The position numbers and the translations under genes were made by a program. Shown here piece by piece: positions 50,062 to 60,276 of a stretch of 64,000 nt of DNA. The first letter of the stretch is position 1, and every line of letters begins with the position of its first letter. The stretch comes from Pseudo-nitzschia pungens (taxonomy: Eukaryota; Bacillariophyta; Bacillariophyceae; Bacillariales; Bacillariaceae), in the NCBI GenBank assembly GCA_037355855.1, contig CM074762.1, positions 2,232,001 through 2,296,000 on the forward strand, given 5' to 3'. The notes beneath the pieces are model-generated. The model was not told the DNA's origin. It made no database searches and saw nothing but the letters and a program-made list of their open reading frames with translations.

Positions 50062-51144
50062 TCAATCCCCAAACACCACGCATCTGTTTCCGTGCACGAT
50101 GATCCTGTCATCTAGATGAGCTTCGATAGCTCTTAGCAATACATTCCTTTCCAGAACACGCCCCTTCCTCATTAGTTGTTTTACTGAATCGCGATGCGAA
50201 ACAATTGTAACGTCTTGTTCTATGATCGGCCCGTCATCGAGCTCTTCAGTTGTGTAATGAGCCGTTGCACCGATCAATTTTACACCGCGTTCATGCGCTT
50301 GATGGTAGGGTGAACCGCCGATGAAAGCCGGCAAAAAAGAATGATGGATGTTGATGATACCGTCGGAAGGGAAGTGATGCAGGAATTCCGGACTTAGAAT
50401 CTGCATGTAGCGTGCCAGGATCACAACATCGACATCTTTCAGCAATTCGAGTTGCCTGGACTCATGCGGAGGTAGCGAAGAGTTTGTTGTTGTCGCATCA
50501 TTTTCGTTGGAACTCTTTACTGTTTTCGGTACGGTTTTCGAAATGGGCGTGACGTGAAATGGAACGCCAAACGTTTCAGCAATGGGACGCAACGTCTCGT
50601 GGTTAGAAATGACGACCTGAATATCTGCATCCAATTCTCGTGCTTTGTGTCTCAAGAGTAATTCCCACAAACAGTGATCATATTTGGATACAAGGATACC
50701 CAATTTTTTCCGGCGATCCCTCCAATCCCAGAGGGCCTTCAACTCGTCAGAAGGGAACAAACTGTTGAGATCCATTTCGCAGGCAATCTTGTCAACGGGA
50801 TCACTGCTTGCACCAACTTTGTTGTAGTGAAAACTAACTCGCGAAAAGAACATGTTTTGGCGGGTGTCTGTCCACTGCTCGTGTTTCACGATATTGCAAT
50901 TGTGACGGTTTAAAACTCTAGTGCACGCAGCCAGGATGCCATGACCGTCTGGTCCAACCACCCTCAAGGTTCCGATTCGCGGACTCTTTGTGTCGCTCTT
51001 CCATGTCAGGGTGTTGCTCTCGGCTTCGGTCGTCGTAAAAGTTCGAGTTGCAAGTGACAATCGTCCTCTCGTCAAAGCGGAAGAGGAAAGGAATGCAGTG
51101 GAAGAACGAGATGCTATTGATATTGATGAAACGGTTAGCCTCAT
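50062..51144 (-). CDS. purU: Formyltetrahydrofolate deformylase (PurU), probably mitochondrial
   Basis: PurU hydrolyses 10-formyl-THF to THF and formate and so balances the folate pools; in plants it is mitochondrial and supports photorespiration. The protein has 360 residues with an ATG at 51144. Residues 1-40 are rich in Ser, Arg and Thr with few acidic residues, like a mitochondrial presequence. An ACT domain spans about 57-135 (GTLRVVGPDGHGILAACTRV, NIVKHEQWTD). The formyl-transferase domain spans about 146-330 (KKLGILVSKYDHCLWELL, VVISNHETLRPIAE, VILARYMQILSPEFL). Catalytic residues are seen in INIHHSFLPAF (about 264-273) and in the ELDDGPIIEQ loop (Asp about 303). An insert of about 25 polar residues (about 205-228) precedes the DVDVVILARY strand. 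It acts opposite to the formate-THF ligase at the left end of the window. Confidence 0.96.
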   Translation of the reverse strand: MRLTVSSISIASRSSTAFLSSSALTRGRLSLATRTFTTTEAESNTLTWKSDTKSPRIGTLRVVGPDGHGILAACTRVLNRHNCNIVKHEQWTDTRQNMFFSRVSFHYNKVGASSDPVDKIACEMDLNSLFPSDELKALWDWRDRRKKLGILVSKYDHCLWELLLRHKARELDADIQVVISNHETLRPIAETFGVPFHVTPISKTVPKTVKSSNENDATTTNSSLPPHESRQLELLKDVDVVILARYMQILSPEFLHHFPSDGIINIHHSFLPAFIGGSPYHQAHERGVKLIGATAHYTTEELDDGPIIEQDVTIVSHRDSVKQLMRKGRVLERNVLLRAIEAHLDDRIIVHGNRCVVFGD

Positions 51145-51546
51145 TTTGTTGTCTCCTCGTAAAATTGAAGAACAATCTAATGAGTATCAGAGTCGACATC
51201 CGAACATTTTGATTGAAAAGATTGACCACGGTGATTGATGATGGGAATTTTTGATCTTTGGTATTGGAATAGTACGATCGTATTCAACACATCTTACGAA
51301 AAACTGGTACTATAAATAAATAATAATTGTAACTGTCTTCTTACTCATTACGGCATTCCCGATTGGCAATTCTCGCGTGGCTTTACATCACGATCTTTCT
51401 TCCACTCCAACCCATGCAATGCATTATTCTTTCTCAACAGAAAGGTACCTCGTATCATTAGCATTTTTTGGTCGAATCAGTTCGATAGAATTAGAACATT
51501 ATCTACATTATTAAATTGTCTCGAAAACACGTAATAAAATGTTTTC
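51145..51546. other. Spacer between NUP98-96 stop and PurU start
   Basis: These 402 bp hold the PurU promoter and the 3' flank of the NUP98-96 gene, both on the minus strand. AT-rich; nothing specific seen. Confidence 0.45.
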
Positions 51547-54500
51547 CTACATCAGCCATCGGCAAATATTTTCCCTGTCGCCAAAACCGTACTCGCTCGT
51601 ACCCTGTGATTTGACAAGTTTCAGCATTTGAGAAGCGGTGCTGGTGACTCCCATACCCTCTTTGATAGCCAAAATTTGTAGCTTAAAGTGAGACGTTTGG
51701 TGCAAAGCCTCCGACAAGAACGAACCCATTGGGACCGATTCTTTTTCAGGGACTATATCAAGACCATTGTCCACTAGTTTGTCTTCACTAGCCTTGTGAA
51801 AAGAAAATATTTGTTGAATCTCATCGCAGGCTTTCAAAAGAGATGGAACAATGTCTTCGATCTCTTCACGGGAGGACCTTTCGAGAAGTTCAATTTCATG
51901 TAGAACGCCAAAAAACTTTAAGACGGCAACTACCAAACTCTTGCTTTCAACAGATGGCACGAGGCCTTCCAGTAAAGGAAGAATTCTTTCGCGGTCGTCT
52001 TTACTGGTGAAGAGAATATTCGGTATCAAAATTCTTTCAAGAACTTTTGTCCCCTCGTTGATATCAGCATTCAGTTTGTGCTCGATGTATCCGAAATCGT
52101 CACCAATCATGCGGCAGCGATATGACAAAGCTTCCTCAAACCAATGAAATGGCAGCCCCAGGTTTTCAAGAAAATCTCTTTTCTTTGCATTTTTGTCATC
52201 GCCGTCATAATAATTTTGCAGTATCAAATCCTTAGCACGTTGAACTCGCCACGCTGGTATGACCGTGTCGCTGCCAGAAAGAACGCAGAGCAGCACATAG
52301 ACTGCCCATTCCCAAAGACCGTGAGACTGAAGCTGGTACGCATATCCATCCAAGAGTGTACACTCTTGTTCGGGAGTCAGCGATGCCGCTTTAAAAATGG
52401 AAGTAATACACGAAGTAAGATGAAAAGAAAGAGAAAAGTTGTTCCGATCATCAGTGTAACCAAGGGGATCCACAACATTTGACAGCGATAGGTCAGTGCT
52501 TGACAAAGCTATGTCAGTTCCAAATCTCAACAAGCGGAATAAGGTACTCTCGACACCCCCGCTACAATAAAGAGCCGACGGAAACGGTGCGAGTCCATTC
52601 GAAACATCTGCTTCATATTGTTCGATGGCCGATGACAAGTTTTTGCAAGCATTTTTGGGATTTGAAAACATGAGCTTCATTACCATGCGCCTTTTCCAAT
52701 CAAAATTGTAGCTTCCTTTCCTTGAGTTTTTATAGATCTTTTCCTCCATTCCAAGGTCTCCAGCGATTAAGCGGTATGTTCGCGTAAGATTTTCAGGCAA
52801 ATTCGGGGTGACACCATTCTTTCTCCACGCCATGATCTCCTGGAAAACATCCTTCCTACATTCGGGGCTTGACGCTAGCAATATTGACAGCTGCATAAGA
52901 TTCTCTTCTTCTGCTATCTTCGCCGCAGTTGAAAGATCCCCACCACTAACAGCTGACAAGAGTGCACTGTACTTCTGTCGAGTTGCTCTTGCCTGAGTGA
53001 TCTCACTTTCAACTTCAGGACGACACGAATCAACGAACCAATGCGTAATTGAAAGCATGCACTGGTTTTCGAGAACATGCTTTTCTGAGTTGCTGCCACT
53101 CCCGAATGCAAGAGATTGACTGTTGAACGTATCATGCAATGTCTTCGTTGTATGCAGTACCTGGAGCAACGAGTATGTGGAGTCCAATACACCTTCTGTG
53201 TCTTTCACAGCTCGAGAATATGTTTTGAGAGTATTTTCGATTGAATTCGTCACCGTACCGTGAGCCGACAATGCGAAAAGAGGACAGTCTCCTTCTCTCT
53301 GAATCTTCTGTACGTGCGATCTGTGAGCTTCCAACAGCTTCATCTCCTCAGGAATGTTCAAATCTTCAACCTTCGGCCTTTTCCTGATGAGAAACCCATT
53401 ATTTTTCTTCGCCAGGGAAAAAAAGGATCCATTGGGACACCAACCAACGCGAAATGATCTTCCCATCCGAAATCCAAAATCGGTGCTGCTCGTCTTGTTG
53501 GTCGATATTGATTTCGATTTCGCGAGCTTTAACGTAAAGCTTGGCATGCGTTCCGCTTTTTGCATATCTTGGGGGCTAGGAATGTACCTCTGGTTGCCCA
53601 ATGATGCATCATCTTCATCGATTCCAGTGCCCTCTTCTAGAAATAATGCTGTATTCTTTTCGATCTTTTTCCGTAATGCAATGGCTGCTGTCTCTGCATC
53701 TAGTGATGATTGCAGTCGGGTGAAGGCTTTTTCTGCTTCATCCATCATCGAAGCTTCAGTCATCGAATCATTTGCTTTCATCATGACATCTTCGTCGTCG
53801 TCATCTCCATCAAGGATGAAACCTCCTTTCACCTTGTATGGTGTGTCCCGTCGAGACATTTTCTTGAAACCTTCCTTGCTCGAAATCGGGGAACGCCCCT
53901 CACGTTCCCCGAAACTAAAATCCACCCTTCGTCCCTCCGTTTCTTGTTTCTGTTCAAAATCTTTTGGAGGAGTGTTCTCCATCTCTTCGTCGTCGTCGTC
54001 GTCTGAGTCTTCGTCCAAACCATATCTACTGAAATGCTTCACTCTCAAAATCCATTGTCCAGTGGCAGGATCATAGCTGATCAATTCCGCGCCCATCTTC
54101 GCTGTTTGCCTTGTAACTTTCTTCACGAATTTGTCGGGATCGCTAGGGTCAGGTGGAAAGATACCTTCGAGTGTCAAAATGGCGGGCCGGTTTAATTTAG
54201 TACCAACCTCTGGTTTTCGGCCTTCTTCCTCTTCCTCAGTGTAAATTGAAACTGCTTTCCCCTCAATGACTACAATTCGATCCAAATTTGCACCACGAAC
54301 GTCCACAGCACCTTCCCACTCAACTTTTCCTACACCAGTTCGTGTTACGGAAAAGTTTGAAACAGCTGCCAAATCTGCCGGTTCCATTTCTCGAAGTGAT
54401 GCGATGGATGGAGTGCAAGAATAGCCGCTTTTCGACAGGGTTGGCGCTACTATCTGTTTCTTCTTATCACCGGGAGTTCCTTCTGATTTTGTTGAGTTTA

Positions 54501-57035
54501 CAACCTGTTGATAATACTGTTGAGCTTGATCTAACTCTTCATTCGTCGGTGTCCCTGAGAGACCATTGAGTGGTGTTGTATTCAGATTCTTAGGAGTGAC
54601 CACTGGTTCAGGAGTGCGCGCTGTTTTCTGAACGGACCCTAGACCCCCATTGGCAACACTACCGTTGATTTTGCTGGGTGTAGCAGTCGGTAAATTCCTG
54701 ATTACCTTCTTTTCTCCGACGCCTAGAGCAAGTTTCAATTTGGGTTTTGGTGACGGTGCAATAATCAAACGAGTTGCAGCAGATGCTGCAATTGTCTCAG
54801 GTGCCGCCATCGGTTTTCCGCCAGCCCCTAGTTTGCTAAGTGTCTGAGCAGTTATATTTGCATCAGATGGAGGTGAAGCAAACCCTCGTGGTCGGAGCTT
54901 TGCGTTCGACATTGGAGATGCTCTGTATGATGAAATTCGTACGGGAGTTGCAGGAACAATGGCATTCCTCTTGCTTTGACTCTCACTTAGTGTTAGTGCA
55001 GTAACGGATGACGATTCAGCAGGTTTGTTGCGGAAGTTATCACTCTGCTCCATCTCCTTTCGCTTAGACTCCAGTGCTGCCAATTGAGATGCCATAATTT
55101 CGTTGGCAGCAGGAGGCATCACAGCACCAAGTGCAGGGGGGGCATACGCTGCTATAGGTGCAGGAGGCGCGACCGGAGCTGGAGCAGGAGCTCCAAACAA
55201 TGATCCTGTTGCTGGAGCAGGCGCAGGGGCACCAAAAATAGAAGGAGCCGCCGGAGCCGCCCCGAAAAGACTTCCTGCTGCTGGAGCAGGCGCGGGTGTT
55301 GAGCCGAACAAACTCGTCGATGGCGCAGGTGCTCCAAAAGCGCCTGTCGATGCGCCTGAACAAGTCAAACACAAACAAGTAGTAGAGGTAGAAGAGTTAG
55401 TGAGCATGTCTCCGATTGATTGTGCCAAGGTCATGAAAACTGAAAAGAGTCCGCCAACGGCCAAAATCGATAAGCGTCATACTTACCAAAAGCGGGCGCA
55501 GGAGCGGCACCAAAAGCGGGTGCGGGCGCTGGAGCTCCAAAAAGACTTCCTGTCGCCGGTGCCGGAGCAGATGACCCGAAAAGACCTCCGGCTGGAGCAG
55601 GAGCAGCACCAAAAGCTGGTGCGGGGGCGGCTGCTGGGGTTCCAAAGCCACCAAAGCCAGTAGTTGGTGCGGGGGCAGGTGTTGATCCGAATAGACCTCC
55701 GGCCGGTGCTGGTGCTCCAAAAAGGCCTCCTGTTGCAGGGGCGGGTGCCGATGACCCGAACAAACCTCCCGATGGAGCAGGAGCTGCACCAAAAGCTGGA
55801 GCCGGAGCACCAAAAGCACCAGTTGCTGGTGCAGGGGCAGCGCCAAATGTTGGAGCTGCAGGAGCCCCAAATGCCCCGGTGGCCGGTGCGGGTGCACCAA
55901 ATCCACCAAAAGTAGTCGAAGGCGCTGGGGCAGAACCAAACAAACCTCCCGTAGCAGGAGCTGGTGCTCCAAAGGCACCGGTCGCTGGTGCGGGAGCTCC
56001 AAAGGCGCCAGTTGCAGGAGATCCAAATCCACCCGTTTGAGCGGCTCCACTTCCTTTGTTTCCTTGGCCATAGTCTTCGAACCTCAATTCCTCAGGAGAC
56101 TTAGTCATGTATTGTTGCATGGCAGAAATGGAATGTAGTGTGATCTGAGTAGTTCCATCCACCCTCGATGCTGGTTGAAAGGGAGCAATTTTCGTACCTC
56201 CCGAACCAGCGCTCGGTGTTGCAGATCCGAATAATCCACCGGTAGGAGCCGGAGCTGGAGCACCAAACATCCCTGTAGCAGGTGCTGGCGCTCCAAAAGC
56301 CGGTGCGGGGGTCGAACCAAATCCTCCTGTGGTACTACCAAAGCCGCCGGTGGCAGGTGCTGGGGAGCTCCCAAAGAGTCCACCGGTCGCAGGAGCAGGG
56401 GTGCTTCCGAAAAGACCTCCGGTGGCAGGGGCCGGTGCACCGAAGGCCGGTGTTGAACTCGCACCGAACCCCCCAGTTCCTCCAAAGCCACCTGTTGCAG
56501 GTGCTGGGGCTCCAAAAGCGGCTGGTGCGGGTGAACTTCCAAAAAGACCGCCGGTTGCTGGCGCGGGTGCACTCCCAAAGAGGCCACCGGTTGCTGGTGC
56601 GGGTGCTCCAAAGGGACTGCTGGCAGCCGGTGCTCCGAAACCTCCGGTCGATGGCGCTCCAAATCCCGTTGAGGGTGCAGGGGCGCCAAATGCTGGAGCG
56701 GGTGTAGCACCAAACGCTGGAGCGGGCGCTGCCCCAAAACCTCCAGTGCTACCAAATCCTCCTGTGCTTGGTGCAGAGGACCCAAACGTGCCTAAAAATA
56801 ATTGAAGCAAAAACGTCAAACAAGAGTGAGAGATGGTTTGGACAGTCTCGGCACCACAGGGAACTCAGAGCGGAATTAAAAAAAAATAATAACAGAACTT
56901 ACTTCCCCCAAAGCCACCCGCAGCCGGCGCTTGCCCAAATGCTGGCGCTGGAGTTCCAAACGCAGGAGTGGAATTTGCCGGTTGGCCAAATCCACCCGCA
57001 GGTGACCCAAACGGCGTCTGACTTCCACCAAACAT
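51547..57035 (-). CDS. NUP98: NUP98-NUP96 nucleoporin precursor
   Basis: The precursor is self-cleaved into the mobile FG nucleoporin NUP98 and the Y-complex scaffold NUP96. Exons were joined by hand: 56903-57035 (ATG at 57035), 55487-56791 and 51547-55355, with introns of 111 and 131 bp. The total is 1748 residues. FG repeats of GLFG and AFGAPAPA type fill residues 1-580 and are interrupted at about 245-290 by a GLEBS-like Gle2/Rae1-binding motif (LHSISAMQQYMTKSPEELRF, EDYGQG). The autoproteolytic domain (about 790-922) ends at VKHFSRYG, where cleavage falls between Phe921 and Ser922. The NUP96 half begins with an acidic stretch (EDSDDDDDEE) and continues as an alpha-helical domain. The intron placement inside FG repeats explains why the introns are easy to miss. 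Confidence 0.95.
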
Positions 57036-58236
57036 AGCTGAATCTATTCCTATAACCTATTTCGTCAGAAATCAAACTTTGGACAAGGGAACTCTGGTTT
57101 TCAATATCTGGATTCAGCTCGAACAATCACTGATGCTGCCGATGGTTGTCAGGGATTGAGGAACTGCGCGCGATTATCGACTGTACAAAAAGCGTTTTCA
57201 ATTGTTTCCAAGAGGGGGAAGAGAAGGAGATGGTTAGCGCGTTTTTTACAACCTTGAAGCATAAAATGATCGGTGCAGTGACAGTCACACCGTAACATAT
57301 GGTACAAGACGAGTGACGAGATACGCGTAAGTTACTGCTGCAAGGTGGACGATGATCACGATTCGTATTGGAGGAGATACAAATCAATCAGGTGACCGTT
57401 TACCATGTATACGACCTACATTCTTCGATCGATGTCTTTCTCTCGCAACTTTTAGAGAGAAAACAACAGTTATCGCTGTCACCCACCCTTGTTCTAGCTG
57501 TACCAGTACAGTAATGACGAGCTTAGCTGCTTTCGCAGGTCCAGGCTTTTTTTGAAGACGGGTGTTGCTACCAATAAACAGTGATTGCTGTTGTCGTCCA
57601 TTCAGTCGCGAGAGATGTCGTTTCAGATCCAAAAAATTACGGCGTACCGGTACAAAGTTAATCTTACCTTACAATGCGGTACCTTACAGGTACGAGTGTT
57701 GATCTCTCTCGTCAACGAAGTCAAAACCAGTCGCTGTAGCCGTGCGGATATTTTTTAGCTCCAACCGATTAAGGTTTACTCGTACAAGTAAGGAGTCGTC
57801 GTCATCGATACCGGAGTGAAATGGTAGTATACGGGTTACGGCCAGACTATTTGAATAGTACTTTGAAGTGTAAAGTAAACCTTAATGTACAGTGCGAGTA
57901 ACCTTACTTGTACTGGTTCACCAGAAAGCTTTTTCTGGAAGTTAACCTTACTCCCACCGGTAAAAAACCTTCGTTCTAACGCAGAGTACGGTAGGATGCA
58001 AAAAATAGTAACAACAAAATTAAAAAGTAGTAGTAACCAAAGATTGTGAGGTGAAAAACAACAATACAGTCCCTCATCATACATCAGGATCATGGCGTTC
58101 ACATCAGCTTGCAGATATCGAACCTAAATACGAAGTAAAGAATAATATCTACGCATAAATTCTTTCATGACACTAAGGCTCGCCCAATATATTATACAAT
58201 ATTCCCTCTTCATTCTACCTCGAGGAGTATTCCATG
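57036..58236. other. Intergenic spacer, 1.2 kb
   Basis: It holds the NUP98-96 promoter on the left and the 3' flank of the DHHC gene on the right. No supported gene. GTAAACCTTA, TACCGGTA and TACTCGTAC-type words cluster at 57640-57970. Confidence 0.5.
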
Positions 58237-60276
58237 CTATACCGGTTCCTCGGTTGCCGTCGCTTCATCTTCGTAGTTGCCAGAAGTTTCTGGCGTCGAA
58301 GTTGCAATTGCTTCGGAGCCTTTATCGCTTCCATTCCCATTCGAGCTCGCTTCATCTTCGTAGTTGCCAGAAGTTTCTGGCGTCGAAGTTTCAATTGCTT
58401 TGGAGCCATAATCGCTTCCATTCCCATTCGAGCTCGTGGCAGCCGGAGCCGCTGCTACTGGAGCCTTCCTTTTACCTCCTTCGCCACCATCGTCGTCACC
58501 GTTCCAAACGTGCTCTGGTCGGTTCTCGTAGTCAGTAATTACTGGCGTCGAAGTTCCAATTGCTTTGGAGCCATTGTCGCTTGCATTCCCACTCGAGCTC
58601 GTCGCAGCCGGAGCCGCTGCTACTGGAGCCTTCGTTTTACCTCCTTCGCCACCATCGTCGTCACTGTTCCAAACGTGCTCTGGTCGGTTCTCGTAGTCAG
58701 CAATTACCTGAGCACTCATGTCTCTAGGTAGCCGAGACACCGGATACGGAATGCAAGCGGCCGTATACCAGTTCTTTACGCACCCTCTGTCTGCGGCGTT
58801 TTCTACCTGCCCGGGTCGGTATACGCCACGGACGCGCTCGTTGGTGGTTTGAGCGATAGATATAATCATGCCATGAAAACACAGGAGACTCGTCAAGGAC
58901 CAGGCACAGAGCAAAGTAAAGCTTCCAAACAAAAAAGTAAGTTTTTCCGCCATGATAGATTTCCAGAGGCGTTGCAAAGTAGTCAAGTTGGCAACAATGG
59001 TCCCGTCATCATCCACGACAACAGAGGGTGTGGTCGAGAAGGCCTCTAGCATGACTTCAAATGCGCACAGAGACGTCATGATAGTTATTCCCGAAATTCC
59101 AATCAGAAAGAGAAAGAAAAACCGATGATTTCGTTCCCCGATGCAGTTCCCAACCCACGGGCAGTGACTGTCGTTTCAAAACCAAAGACAAACACAAGTA
59201 GTGTGAGGATAGCGAAAGATAAGGCGCAAACACGGACCAACAAAAGCAGAGGTCAACGCATGCCGACAAATGTTGCCATTCTCAAACGTACTGGTCGAAT
59301 TTCGAAACGCAAACGTTGCACGAATTACAATGTTTCGACCGCGGCGGTCTGAAAATATTGCACGTGCTGCAGTAGCGATATCCTAGTGGTCCACCGAGAG
59401 GAACTCCCTGTGGCACAGGTGCTTTGACCGGACTCGAAACGGGAGGGATTATCCCCGGATCCATCAGCGCAGAAACCCACAACATGATCAAAGCCAGAGA
59501 TCCCAGGACGACGCTCACCCAATAGATCGGATCGACGTGCCAGAACCACGGCTCGGGAAAGAGCCATCCAGTTCCCGGCACGACGTTGTGCCCGATCTCC
59601 TCCATGTGTTTCAACCGCGGAATGACGATGCAAAAATGCAATACGTATCCAAATACAATCAACAAATTGGTAAAGACCAACGAGGGAGCATCACTTCCCA
59701 GCATCAGTTTTCCACCGCATGCAAAGGCATGGTTGCCCATCCATCCCTCCGTTGCAGCGAATTTTTCGGCCAGCGTAAATCCGCTAAAGTGCTGACGGGG
59801 AAATTTCTTTCGTGCCCATCCCGACCGTCCTCCCACCGACACCAGGATCCAATCTCCGGAAACGTCGGTCCCATGCGATGGAACGACCGCCGATCGACGC
59901 AACAGCCCGGTCACGCCCGATGTAACGACTGCGGCATTGCTGTGATTGTTGCTGGAGGCACCGGGCTTTTTGTGAAGAGCAACAATGGGAGTGATGGGTG
60001 TCGCGTTGAATCTGTAATAGCGCTGAACAGTCGGGTTTCTGTCGGTGAAATACAGATCGTACGGAGACGGAGGATGGGGTGGAACGGGGTGCACCGAGTC
60101 ATCGTTGGCGCTGCCGATATTTGCAGGGTTCGAGTTGTTGGCAGCAGTGTTGGATTGGTTTGGCTGACTAGCCGCGTTGCTTTCACTTTTGCTGCTTTCT
60201 CCAAGCAAGGAGGAGTTTTCCGATACAGGTGTGTCGGCAGCACCAGCTGCTGCTGCGTTTGGGGTATCGACATCCC
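58237..60276 (-). CDS. DHHC palmitoyltransferase (5' end unresolved)
   Basis: This S-acyltransferase attaches palmitate to cysteines of membrane proteins. Exons are 59292-60276 (5' limit uncertain) and 58237-59167; the 124-bp intron (GTACGT/ACAG) splits the active site, and joining gives FDHHCPWVGNC. Upstream are YCSTCNIFRPPRSKHCNSCN (the zinc-binding CRD), four hydrophobic segments and HAFACGGKLMLGSD; downstream is QTTNERVRG (TTxE motif). The frame is open to about 60276 but contains no ATG; a likely acceptor lies there (TTTTGGACAG before GGGATG), so at least one 5' exon is missing from this model. Before the first membrane helix is a short module, SGDWILVSVGGRSGWARK, that resembles an SH3-like fold. 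The C-terminal tail has tandem repeats. ER, Golgi or plasma membrane. Confidence 0.88.
58300..58720. repeat. Tandem repeats within the DHHC C-terminal tail
   Basis: Two copies of a module of about 50 residues (DYENRPEHVWN.DDDGGEGGK, then KAPVAAAPAATSS) and two copies of a shorter unit (SNGNGSDKGSEAIATSTP, ETSGNYEDEA) are encoded in tandem. Repeat copies are nearly identical in DNA, suggesting recent expansion. Confidence 0.8.
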
